64,000 bases of DNA from Sipunculus nudus. Lineage: Eukaryota; Annelida; Sipuncula; Golfingiida; Sipunculidae. The stretch covers positions 14,473,601 through 14,537,600 of the forward strand of contig CM049319.1 in NCBI GenBank assembly GCA_026874595.1. The letters are read 5' to 3'. Each line of letters starts with the position of its first letter. Within the stretch, counting starts at the first letter, position 1. The translations under genes and the position numbers were made by a program. Below are positions 1 to 13,280 of the stretch, piece after piece. The notes below the pieces were generated by a model, which saw only the letters and a list, made by a program, of their open reading frames with translations, was not told the DNA's origin and ran no database searches.

Positions 1-1390
1 TGCACAAAATCATGTTCTATGCCCATAATCTTTAGAAAATAGGTAACAGCAAGAAGATTTTAGAAGGAACTCATCAGATGCCAAGTTAGAAGTTTCTACG
101 TCAAACTGCTGTGACTTTTAGGGTACTCAAATCATGTATTTCACACAGTTCACAGAATATAGGTCACAATGACCTTATTTTGGATGTCAAAGGAGACATT
201 ACAATGACCTCCCTTCATATTCAGAATGATATTTCATTTCTAGAGCCAATACTTAAGGTTTTATGACCCCTTTCTGGGTGCTCAAAATTAGGTTTTCTGC
301 TTATAGCTCAAATAATACAGGTCACATTGACCTAATTTCAGGATTTCAAAGCAATTGCAAAGGACCTTCCCGGATGTCATATTTGAAGGTCTAGGGCCAA
401 CATTACAGTTTGGTGCCTTGCCTGACTGTCTGGGTGCTAATATTCATATTTTTGGCCATCTGCTTGCAGAATATAGGTCACCATGACCTACCTTCAGGTG
501 TCAAAGGAGATTTAGCTAGAAACTCCTTAGATGTTGTGTTCTAAGATTCAAGGCCTGACAGTTCCAAGTCTTGCCCTGTCTGACTGTCAGGTTGTTAAAA
601 ATCATGTTTTTGGCCAGTCGCTCGCAGAATATAGGTCATCATGACCTGATATTAGGTTTCCAAGAAAATTTGCCCAAGACTTCCCTGGGTATTACATAAG
701 AAGATTTTAGGGCTAACGGGTTCAATTTGTGCACATCTGACTTCCAGGGTGCTCAAATCAGGTTTTTTTCTATAGCTCACTAAATATAGGTTACAGTGAC
801 CGAATTTTATATTTCCAAGGACATTTACCAAGGACTTCCCTGATACATCAGAAGATCCTAGACAAAATGGATACCAGTTGTGCTCATTCTGACTGTCTGG
901 GTGCTCAAAATCAGGTTTTCGGCAAAAAGCTCGCAGAATATAAGTCACCATGACCTAGTTTCAGGTTTATGAGGAGTTTTTGCCAAAGACCTCCCTGGAT
1001 GTACAGTTGAAGTTTCCAGGTCTAATGGTTAAAATTTAAGACTATCTGACTTTCAGGGTGCTCAATTCATATTTTTTTCCTTTAGCTCACAGAATATAGG
1101 TCACGGTGGCCTAATTTCATGTTTCCAGGGACATTTATCCAGGACCTTCCTGAATGTCACATTAGAAGATTCTACACCAAATGGATACAACGTGTGCCTT
1201 GTGTGTCTCTCTGGGTGCTCAAAATTATGTTTTCGGCAAGTATCTCGCAGAAAATAGGTCACCATGACATCATTTCGGGTTACTGAGGAGAATTGTCCAG
1301 GACCTTCCTGGATGTACAATTAAAAGTTTCAAGGTCTAATGGTTACGGTTTGTGCCCTGTTATCGTCCACACTGCTTCATTTCAAGGCCT
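1..1390 (-). repeat. ~157-bp tandem satellite array, at least 8 monomers, cut by window edge
   Basis: The motif 'gaatataggtcaccatgacc' or a close variant recurs near 154, 312, 470, 627, 783, 935, 1091 and 1248, a period of about 152-158 bp. Each monomer also carries a 'gggtgctcaaaatcaggtttt' block, an 'aatttcaggtttccaaggac' block and a 'gaagattctaggtc' block. The last unit ends in a 'gttacggtttgtgccctgtta' phrase, which is shared with the pearl-like elements near 20.6, 25 and 52 kb, so this looks like the expanded core of that family in minus orientation. Divergence between monomers is moderate. The short minus-strand open frames over it share a repeated amino-acid pattern only because the array is periodic. 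It lies downstream of exon 9 of the decarboxylase, probably in its intron 9. Confidence 0.85.
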
Positions 1391-2000
1391 CAAAAATAAA
1401 GAAAAACATGCGTAAAAATATTTAAAAAAAAACGGTCGCGCTCAAAACATAATCGTAAATGTGATTTGTACAAAACTTTGTCGATACCTTGAGAGTACTA
1501 CTCTGACAAGTTTATTAACTTTTGTGGTCAATCTGTTAATATTAATAAAGGTCATTTGCATAATTATGTAAATCAGCCATATGTAAATTTGTCAATTTTA
1601 TCAAATTCTCAAGTCTATCCATCACATGTTTGAACAAGTAGCACTTTTTAAATGATGACATGATTCTAATGAATACTAATGAACATCTTTTGCCTATTTA
1701 TAACTAATTTGCATGTTTATGCCTGTTTTGCATATTAATTACCTTCCTACATGTATTCCTTGCCACTTTGATAAGTTAAGTTCTGCTGGGCGGATCAGGC
1801 TATAACTTCATATGTGTACTTACAAAGTATCAGGTAACACCTGATTAGATTTTGAGAGTCGTCTCAACAGTTCAATTATGCTAATCAGCTTAACGAGCAG
1901 TTTTCTTTGCGCTTGCCCTCATAAAATAACCGTAAATGTGATCATACTTTCAGGTACGGTAAATAGGGTGGCGCCCCCTGCCCACTCCCCTGCATCTCAC

Positions 2001-2065
2001 CTTTCAGCTCCTTTAAACAGGTGACGGTGTTCCGTGGATACCAGCGCTCCACCTCCCCATGCAGC
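2001..2065 (-). other. Copy 1 exon 9, last exon visible in window
   Basis: The acceptor is tttacag at 2066-2072 and the donor is GTGAGA at 1995-2000. The 65-nt exon encodes [21 protein letters not shown] plus AG of a split codon, equivalent to exon 9 of copy 2. No match to copy 2 exon 10 (the lysine exon) is present between 1 and 2000, where the sequence is intronic plus satellite. The gene therefore continues outside this window or is truncated by the satellite; the window cannot tell which. Confidence 0.9.
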
Positions 2066-5000
2066 CTGTAAAAGTCAAGAGACTTATTATCCGCCCTATA
2101 TTTTGAGGGGTATTCATCCGCAACATATGCCCTAATACCTGGTATCAAGTGTGATTTAAATTGGAATTTTTTAACAACTTTTTTTTATTAAAATTAAATT
2201 TAATCGAATTGAAGGAATGAAAATGTAATCAATTATAACTAAATTCGAATTGAAATTCACAGAATGAGATAAATTTGGCGGAATTGATAAATAAATGCTC
2301 CGGCTCTAACACCCCCCCCCCCCCCAAAAAAAAAAATCGTAGCTCTAGTCATGTAGCATTTAAGGATAAGAAATTCAGTGCTTACACAGGTAAAACTAGC
2401 TTTTTGTTATTGTGAATTCAACCTAAAGTTAATATAATAGACTTACTTTTTATCTAAATGTAATATAAACTAAATGAATAAATTTTGGAATTGATAGATC
2501 TTCGTAAAAATTGGTCAGGAAGTGATTTTTAATTTAAAAGTCTGCTGGAATTCATCCTAGGTTTAATGATTATCTGATAGATATAATATTTGTAATGAAA
2601 ATACATTATCCCAAAATATCTGAAAATCCAATAAATTTTGGATTGATGAAAATGTAAATCTTGGCCAATTTGTTTGCATCCATTGGAGAATTTTCAAAAT
2701 ATTAATCGTAGAGTAATTAGTAGATTTCAAATCGTTTTAGATTTTAAAAGATAATCGATTATAACTTCTAATGTCTAACGAGACCTTTATTTTCCGATCA
2801 TATTTAATAGACCCAGGCACTACCGCGTGTACACAAGTGTCTGGCTAAGCCGCCCATAAAGAATGTCAAAAATTATAACAAACAAGGTAACTTAAGTTTA
2901 TAATATAAATAAATATGTCCTTTCGATAAAAATAATTTAAAATAAGTCTTAGGCCATAAAAAAGGTATGGTTCTCAGGCATGGTGCGTGTCAATTTTAAT
3001 CCCCCGCCTTAAAAAAAATTTTTCTCTTGATTTTCAATAGAAACTTACCAATTTTGAGCTCCAGCCGCTCAGTCATTTCTTTCAAGATAAAATAATACAA
3101 GCTTGATCGGATTTCCTTTGTTATGTAGTGCTTTTAGCTGTTAAGCAAAACAATTATCATTATCATGCTCTTCCCTGATTATATGACATTTTTATCGAAA
3201 CATACAAAAACAGGAAAAAAAAAAAAACAAATCACCCTCGCACACTGATTTCAGAAAAAAAGTGCCTGAGAACCATAACATTTTTTTGGGTTTACAAGAA
3301 AGACGATTTCTATTTGGTCTGAACATTTAAAACTATTTTTGAATGGCCGAGAGCATTTGTTATTAATTTTACTTTTATTGTACGCTATCATGTTCATTAT
3401 GGTTTTTGTTTGATTGGCAGGTATAACTTAATTAAGAGAAATTCAACAAAATGGAAAATGGCGCACGTCAAGATGAAGCCAGAGATTATGTTCCTCACAA
3501 ATATCAGCCACGGGGTCAACACGGTCAAATGCTCCAAGAACGGTCGTTCCCATGGTGACGTTGACGTAAAATGGCGTCTCTCCCTGAAAATTGTAATATA
3601 TGCATGTACGAGTTATTTACTTAAGAATGTTTGTGTCATATGAAAATTCTTACCTTTAGCTAGCTCGGTGTTTGCATACTATTCGGTTAAATATTGTCAC
3701 TTTTCTACCCTTTCCTTGATCGTTGTTCCTTGATCATTATAGTCACCTTAAACTCGTCTCCTGATACAGTTACTTTAATCCATATCGATCTTACATCCCC
3801 TTAACATTGCTCCTTTTGATCATCATATATGATCATTATTATCACCTAATTATTTCTCCTAGTTTCTTCTTATATAATAATTATGACTCATCCTTGATCC
3901 TTTTGATCTTTTAATATGATAAATATTATCGCCGTTACCCTTTTTTGGTTTTCTAATGCATTTACATATGTAAATGAATTAAATGTTTGTGACAACTAAT
4001 CGATTATAAATAATCGATAATCGATAACTGATAAGCTGTTTCATGATATTTGATACGTGTTTAATAATCTATTAAACTTGGTGCATTTTCAATCAATTGA
4101 TCACAAGGTGATTATGCATGTATTCCCACATAGTTCGTAGTAAGGGGGTGTTCCTTTTTGTCAGTAACATAAGAAAGACGGAGCATAAAGTAGCAACAAA
4201 TGATAATTATCACCTTATCTTTGCTCTCTTTTATCTTTTCCTTCAGGTTCTTCAGGTCCATCCTTCCACGCTCGTCCGTCTTTACATTGTAAACCTGATC
4301 TTCACCAAGACCAAGAAAGGCAGCGCCCTCGTGTATGGAGTAGTGGCACTGCAAGTCAGACTTAAACGTGAATCTTCCTGGACTCTTTTTATAAGCCCAC
4401 GGAAAGTCACAAACCTTGTATGTGTAATATATCTGTTTCAGACACATAACCTGAGGGAGATTTTCTATGCATATCAGTATGATGGCAAAAATAGATGAAA
4501 ATATGTATCAGCTGCAAAACTCACGTATAACTATTTTCTGACCGACGATCAGCTTTGGAAAATCACGGGACTTAAAGCCGGGGAGTCATGAGTACAGACC
4601 TAAGCCGAGGAGCGGTTTGACAAATTTCTGGTCGGCCCCTATCAAGAGTGAATGTATGCAGGCTTAATGGGAAGACTGTGCCCTGCAGCCATGTATCACT
4701 GACAAAAAGTGCAACTTTGGGGGTTCCTCGGTGTTATGACCCAGAAATAGAGATGATTACACACACAGGAACCATAGGTGCGGTAAACGCCGTGACTGAG
4801 CGACACCCAGATACAAAATAACTTTATAGGAAGCGAGTGTTATACAGCCTTGTCATGATGTTCAAAATTAAAATGAAACTCTGAAGATGTACACTAATAA
4901 GAGTCAAATAAGACCGCATTAAAATGGTGGCGGGTACCCCCATCAATTTTTTTTTTTAAATCAAATTTCTACTATCTACTATTCCTTAAAGGTCACCTCT

Positions 5001-8000
5001 CATTGAATAAACTAGAATGTCGTTATACTGTAGATTACATAATTAGGGTAAGATGGTAATTTGCTTCCGTTGCGTTAGTAACACTTGGACAGATTCGTAA
5101 ACATTCGCCTGTGATCATGAACTCAGCCGGGGAATTCCACACACAAATTTATAAAATCTAACACAAAGATACACTCCATGACCAATGGTTATACGCCGTA
5201 GTCATCGTATAACTTTTTAACTTTCAATGGAATAGTTTTTTTTTTCATTTTACGGGTTTTCGCATGGTGTATTTAAGTTTTAAAACTATCGACAGCCCGC
5301 TCTTATTGATCTGAACAATCTTGGCTCTGAGCCAACCGCTTTGCGATGAAACCGAGAAATCCCTTAAAAAGCAAGATGTTTTTACATGGAAGGAGTCATA
5401 GAAAGATCGCAGATTACAACCAATGCGTAATGCGTGTGATACTAAGTTGTAGGTCCAATAGAGCTTTTTACTTAAAAAGAACAAAAAGCTTTTAAATACT
5501 ATACTGAATTTGTACCTACTTGTTCTGACGTAAAGAGGGAGAGTTTTGGTGATCCTGCCATCCCTTTAGTTCTTATCTCAGGAAACCGGAAGTGACGTGC
5601 TACACTTATACTACAGACATTTCCCAACGCGCCACCTGCAACATTCGAAATTAATACGTCTTTAAGGCTATCCCTATTTATCTAGTATTCATTTTTGTAA
5701 ACTAAAGTTATTTTAAGTCCAGGTTTCATACACTTTTTACCAAAAATATCGGATATCCGCCATCATTTTCAGTACACAAAAAAGGCATAGAAAAAAAATT
5801 GAAAAGCAAGGTAAATAATGGAATTTGCAATCAATGTTTATACCCATTATTAATTCTTTTTTCTTTATTAATGTAAAGTCCGTTTCTTTTTAAATTTAAC
5901 CAAAATATTAAATTATTTTCTATATGAGAAGTCCAAAAAAAATCAAACAGAATGAAATTTTGCCTTAAAAGACCTTTAGAGTTTTGTTGCAAGAATGTTT
6001 TAAAGATATTTGATTCAATGTATATTAATTTATTTATCTATATTATAAGCATGAGAACAATCATATGTTAACACACTTTTTTAATTATCCCAACCTATCA
6101 TAGGTGGAGATATTCGTTTTTTCGCATCATTATTTTTTATTTTATACTCGCGCTGGATATACCTAACTATGTCCAATTAATTTGACCCTGTTCCAGTGAC
6201 CTTGGCCTATTTTTCAAGGTCACACAGATCAAAAGTGCTATTTTCCAGTTTTTAACTGTCTATTTTCTTCTTATCTGTAAGAATTACAGAAAATGGATGA
6301 AAACCCCCAACTGGTTTCCAACATTTGTGGAAAACCGTGTCAGTATGACAGTTACAAGAATTAAGTCTAATTACATAATTCATTTTCATTTTTTTTACTT
6401 TATATCATAGTAAGATATTACTTGCCTGGCGTGAAGATACCATCGACTTGGTCACTAGGGTAACCGATGAACTGGTTAACCTTTTGAATCATGTAACGTT
6501 CAGCTAACACGAGAACTGGAGACACTTCAAACGTGTGACTAAAATGCATAACCCGTTACAAGTGACTAAAGGGTCAAGCTGCTCAGCTTAAAGACCCTTT
6601 GTGTTCATATGTGTGTTACCTGGCAGAAACAAATAAAGGAGATACGAGCTCGTATTCGTTTGAAAAAATGTTTGACGATTTGCTTCCGTCCACTTTGAAG
6701 GGATTAAATAGAGAACAAGTTTAAGAATAAGGAATAATTTAAACATGGACTGAAAAAAAAAATAAATGGCATTTTGAAGGAAAACTCTGTAGGTTAAGAC
6801 AAAAATGGTCAATTATGAGTTCATTAATATAATTATACATAACCTGGAATATTTAGCCCTTATTTCTGTTTAAATTACAGGTGTGAGTAAACATTAAATG
6901 AAATTGCCAAAATTATCTGGAAGACAAACATGAAAAAATACAACAAAGCACATCAACTCTCGGAATGAAAGCACAGATCAAATGTAAAGTAAAAGTAAAA
7001 TGGTCGGTAATAAATAAATGAAGGAATAAAACAAATTAGAAATCTTCATTCTAAGAAATGCAAGCCTTCACGATGCTTCTAAAAACCGGTTTTGCATTCA
7101 CTTATCCAGCCCATATTCCCAGGTTCATTCATGCATGCATAAGTATAACTGTACATTTGTGTATAAATCTTGATGACGTTTCTGAAACCGGATCTCGTGC
7201 CAGATCCAGGCGAAAACTTGAACAGTTCTTGATTAATCCATTGTCGATATGCTCTGAAAATTTCATTAGAATACGTTTAAGATTGCGTGAATTATGTTGT
7301 GAACAAACACACATACACACACACGTGGGGGAGGAACGCATGCCCTCCTGGCGGAGGTGAAAAACACCAGCAGGAAGCGGGCTGTATGGAGCTATTACTA
7401 GTGGTAGGAATTGGTTTTAAAATCATTATCGATGACTGAATTATAGAAAAAGACCGTCGATCGATTATTAATCGATTATTTTATGTACCTTCTATATTAC
7501 CTTGACATATGCTGCATATATATACTAGTACCTAAAATAATGACCCTAGGAAAATGCGTGACGTGTCAATCGGCCTTTATAATCAGAAGCGCCCCCCCCC
7601 CCTTTTCACCCGAAGCAACCTTTTTAAAAGGGTTTTAGACGAAATTTTGCGGCCTGGACCCCCCCTTTTCCGGACCTGATGACCTTTTTTTTAGGATTTT
7701 CGTAAGTCCTCCTGGATAGGAACCCCCCCCCCCCCCCTTTTTTTTCCTAAATCCTGGATCCGCCCCTGATAATGAAACCGACAATTATCCCGAATCCAAG
7801 GTCGACTTGCCGTCGGGCGACGTTGACTGCTGAAGGTTCGGTCTAAATGATGTTTGTTACTTTGTGATCGTATATATCTGACAGGATTAGATCATTTGTA
7901 TGTACATACATAATCGTTTTGAATCGGTTTTGCAAAAATACAATCGATTTCATCGACATTAAAAGAAAACGACCAATCATCAATTTGATCGATTAATCGG

Positions 8001-8938
8001 CACAGCATTAGCGTTAACCCACGGTATCATAAGCAGCAGAGCAAGCTAAGTGCAAACCAAAGTAGCAGCTATCTGTGCAGCATATGCTTTTCTCAGGTCA
8101 CCGGTATACCGTGGGTAAAACGGTGGCGGTCTCTCGGCTCTCGCTTGCTTGGTTTGGTCTGTTGGCTCCTTCAAAATTTATAGTTAAAAGAGACAACAGG
8201 GGCGGTGGTCCCAGATCACCTCAACCGTGTCTGTCTAATGACTTTTAAAACTAGATCCTAGTCCTAGATCGGCTCGGTTGCAAAACTTCGCCTCCGGCTA
8301 GCAGGTCAGAGATTACGCTGAATATTTAACAGCCGTCTCTCCCTGGCGAGTTCTCCGCCCCAGGCTGAACAAACATCATCCTAATGACGGCTGCCTTTCC
8401 TCCTGGAAGTGGGGAGTTGCCAGGGAGAGACAAAACTTGTAAAAATTTCTCCATAGCTTAAAATACTGGGTTGTTTATGTCCCTCGGATCACAGGCGCTT
8501 GAATTGCTATTAATGAAGATTTCGGTTAAATTTGTTACTTTTCTGGGTCATTTACTTATAATTATTACTTATCTGACATTTTTTCTAGCGTTTTCTAGCC
8601 TTATATATAAAATATATAATATATATTATACATATACATATATAATGTAATATATAAAATATAAATATATAATTAAAAATATACAATACCAAAATACGTA
8701 TATATATATATATATATATATAATAAATTAAATATATTTAATATAAAAATATATTTATGTAAATAATATATGTATATATATATAATATATATGAATACAT
8801 ACATACAAACAAGCATGTATATACTGTTTACACATATTTATAGATTAATATAAAATGGATATACATAATGCCTAAATTATGCTATTTTTAATATAGATAT
8901 TTGAAAGATAATATTTTATTTACACGTAAATACATTTT

Positions 8939-8993
<55 letters not shown>

Positions 8994-11900
8994 AGGGATG
9001 GGGTAATAGTAATATGTAATAATAATAAAAAAACTACAGGTTTTCAAAGTAATAGTAATATTAATAGTAATAGACAAGAAATTTTAACCTGTTATAGTAA
9101 CAGTAATCTTTATAGAACCCTTAGTAATAGAATAATAGCAATTACTTGAACTTATTACAGCCACTTGACCAAAACATATTAGGGATGGATCGTTTGATTT
9201 CATTGAAACACATAAAAGGGCTAAAAATGTAGTGTAATTGTGTTTTTCACGTGTTATAAAACACCTGCTCAAGATAAATTAAAATGTGCTAATCTAAGGA
9301 GATGCAGTAAATAAGTGGTAGCCACAAAATTCACAGACTTGTGTGTTTTGATGAATATGAATAGGTTGAATTTGAATGTTGCAAGCAAGATGAACCATGT
9401 GTCTTTAACCGTGGTGAATATGAACATACCGGAACTGGGTTGGACTGACCATCAACTGGCTAGAAATAATGCTGAACTTAGCTGAATTTTGCGCATTCTA
9501 CCATAGGATTTAAAACTAATTAATTACATTTTTAATGGAGAACAAAAATTCCTGAAGTTGCAATTTAAATATACGAACATATATTAAAGTATCACCAACT
9601 GCATGGGGGTTGGATAATGTATGGTGTTGGTCAGCATATTTTCATATCACTGTTTGAAAGTAAAGTAATAGTAATAGTACCAGAAGCCAAGTAATAGTTA
9701 TACTAATAGTAATAGATGGAAAATGTTGTAATAGTAATTGTTATAGATGGATTAAGAACTAATAGTAACAGGAATAAAACCTATGTAATAGGACCCATCT
9801 CTGATATATAAATATATATTAGACAATTTCCATATTTTTATATAATATATATGAAAATGATTTTAAAATCGTTTTATCATATGTCTTACATATATATATA
9901 TATATATATATGTAAGAAATATGATAAAACTATTTTTTTTATATATTTATATATATATAGCAGGTATAATAGTTAATTGAACAAATGTAACATAAATGTA
10001 TATTTATTAATTTAAATTGGTATTTTTTTAATATTTAAATTATGATGTGTATATATTTATAGAAAATGGTTAATTGTGTGTGATTACTTACCCATAGAAT
10101 TTCTTTTTTTTTTTTACCAATTTAATTTCAATTGGCTAACACATTTCGAATCGTTTGGTAATAATATGTTACTTTATTATTATCTATTTCTGTTCCTAAA
10201 AATATAGGAACAATAATAATAACAATAATAATTTATTTATAATAATAATTAGGCCTATAATTGTTATTATTATTATTACTATCATTATCGAATATAGCCG
10301 AAGCCTAGGCTATATGCATGCTGGGTAACTGGCTTGTACCGGAATCCAAGGACTGAGCAGTTATTTTTACCAAATATATGTAGTTTTACCAATCCTTCAT
10401 TAAGGAGGTAGAATCTCTGTAATCAATAATTACACAAAAATATAATTTTCCATTCATAAAGCCCGATAAAAGCATATGTTCAGGCCTATATCTACGCTCC
10501 CGAGGCAGCGGAAATCTTGCTCTTCTAAAGAAGCAACTGATTTTCACGCTGCCAGCTTTGACCGTTTATGATATATTTAGTCACCAGATGGCGGTTCGTT
10601 GTCCGCTGAAAAATACGTGCGTATGATGTGACAACCAGCCAACCAGATGCCAATAAACAAACACTCGACATGCATCCTGGCTCCGCCCATAGCTGCGCTT
10701 CAAGCCCCGCTTGATAAGTTTACGGTCGAATTTTAATTGCTCCCTCTGCATTATGGCATCATCGACCGATTCGATTATGACATTATGACTGTGTTAGCGT
10801 AGCCATGTATCTGTTGTCTGCAGAACTGAAACCAGCCAGCGAGTTGTGCAAGTAGCCTTTGTTGTCACGTTTCGTTTGAATTACAGCTCACCGGCCGGGC
10901 ATCCTATGTGCCCAAGGCCCTAAGCAAACCACGTCAGGGGCAATTCTCTCTGAGCCTGTGGCCTGTTACCGGGGCGATGAGCTGTCAATCAAAACCAAAT
11001 GATTATGAATGGCCCCGTGTATTTCTCGCTTGGCAGTGTCTTCCAGCACAAAGTCTCACCTGATTGGACAAAAATACAGTACTCCCCTCTGGTGTAGCAA
11101 TTCAGGATACGAGGTCATAACAAACAGCGCTTGGGATATAGGTACTAGGCCTATAGTTAAAGCGCTGTGTAAAGAGCGTAGCCTACATCCTTTAACCGAT
11201 ACTGGCGATAGTCTGTTTACATTCGCAACGTCACCTCAATGCGGGCGTAGCCTCAGTGAAACTGGGATCAAGCTAAACGAAGCACAAACAGGAGAACATA
11301 TTGATAATTTGTATCCAAAAGTTTTACTAAAACCGTTCTCTTTATGTGACAGCAAGCTCAAACGTTTGGAATCGCTTTGTTCTGTGAAAAGCTGACCCAC
11401 AACACGTGAAGCGAGGTCCGCATGGCGTATGTTGTCATGAGGGTGTCTCCGGAAGTACTCTGGAACCGGCCTTTACTACCTCCTTTCAATAGAGATAAAA
11501 CGAGACTTACGCTCCCTATAGCTAGGGGTTTATTACCCCGTGCCTGCGATCATTCTTCAAAGCCGGGCCCGATGAAACAAAATGTAATAACGTTTTAGCT
11601 GTCAATCACTCGAGTCAGCGAGGCTATCAGTGAGGTCATCAAGTGCGCCTGTTCAACCGTTCTTCTCTGTCTATACTAAACTCGCTGACACGCCTCTGTT
11701 TAAAACGTCGGTAAATGTTTAAAAATGATGATCCAAGTTTAATTTTAGTTGCTATCGAAACCATGAAACACATGCTTATTGGTGTTAAAATGGTATAATC
11801 CTGTGTCTTGTTGTTTGGCAGTAAACAGGCAGTCAAAGAAGATGCAACGGATCCGTTGCATCTTCCGTGGCTTATGTATTGTAGAAACTCTCACTGTATG

Positions 11901-13187
11901 GCTATCGGACTCAATATATGGCAGGGCCTAAAAACTCGATTCAATCGGGCTAGAAACTGACAGGCTCGCCGTTTGTTTACTTTTGTCAGCTGTCAGAATG
12001 AGTAGGCCTACGCTGTGCGCCCTCTCTTGTTTGTTACACAGAAAGGGTGTCCCTGTGATCTTTTATTTGGGGAAATTTGGGACAGTACTATAGATTGATT
12101 ACGGCAGTAATTAAATAACTTGGTGAAATAATTATGGTTCTTATGTCTACGGGGATATTTGGACGGTTTTATATAATCTAATGTTACTGTTAAAAATGAA
12201 TAACGTTGTAACCTCCTGTCACATGAGGAGAATTGTAAATAATTGAGGAACAACTAAATTTCCAAGGATATAATTGGTAATTTTTCCAGTACATCTGATA
12301 ATCGTTAACTTTGCTTAGTGTTTTATGTCTTAAACAGATTGTCAGTCATGATAGCTGATATTCTGAAAGAATTGATATCACATAATTTATATCATGTATA
12401 TATGAACTCAGCCATAGTGGAAATGGGGTAGCTTATTAGGTTTGTAGCTATAAGGTAGCTAGTTCCTTTATAATACTTGGATTTTAGGAAAATTTATTAG
12501 GAATTTCAAAATGATGGTAACATCAGGAATTTTAGAGAATTTTTGGGGTTTATTAGAGTGTTTGTGAGAGTAAACTTGGTGAGGATTTTACAGGGAGGGG
12601 AACTTCAGCTAGAATAAGTTCATAGTTGATGCGATCACACCATTTGTTAAACCAGTTCTATATTAAATGTTTTAAACTCCTAAAAAGGTCTTGTGAATAA
12701 TTATGGAAAAGCTCTTGACTGGTCAAGCGTGTGGATCATGGAAAACTAGTGTGAACAAGTTATCTTTTACAGGACGCTCTGATCCCTTTTACGATAACTA
12801 TACTTATGTCTTGTACCTATACTTAAATATAACTTGTGTGAATGGAAGTGGCAAATAATAACCACTTTGTATGTAAGTATGTTAAGGGGGCTCAAAAGCG
12901 GATCCAGGAGGAGGGTCAAGGGGGTCCGCCCCCCCCCCCTTTTTTTCCAGCTGCAACAACCTTTTTTAAAGATTTCAGAACTTCTGCATCCCCCCCCCCC
13001 CCCCTTTCGGACCTGTAGATCTCTTTTCTATTGCTTGGACCTACCCTTTTCCTAAATCCTGGATCCTCCCCTGGGGTTGCCTTTTTTGTGTGAGTATGTT
13101 TGTCAAGTAACAGATGTACGGACGGACGGACGAACAAACAAGGAGCACGCGACAGAACGGAACCCACTCCCCCATCTCCCCCCCCCC

Positions 13188-13280
<93 letters not shown>

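Noticed and set aside
652-1319. Two minus-strand open frames with similar amino-acid patterns
   Set aside because: They fall in the 157-bp satellite. The shared pattern reflects repeat periodicity.
11009-11395. 128-codon frame in the GC-richer block
   Set aside because: There is no recognisable domain, signal peptide, splice partners or paralogous counterpart. It is kept only as an unassigned region.
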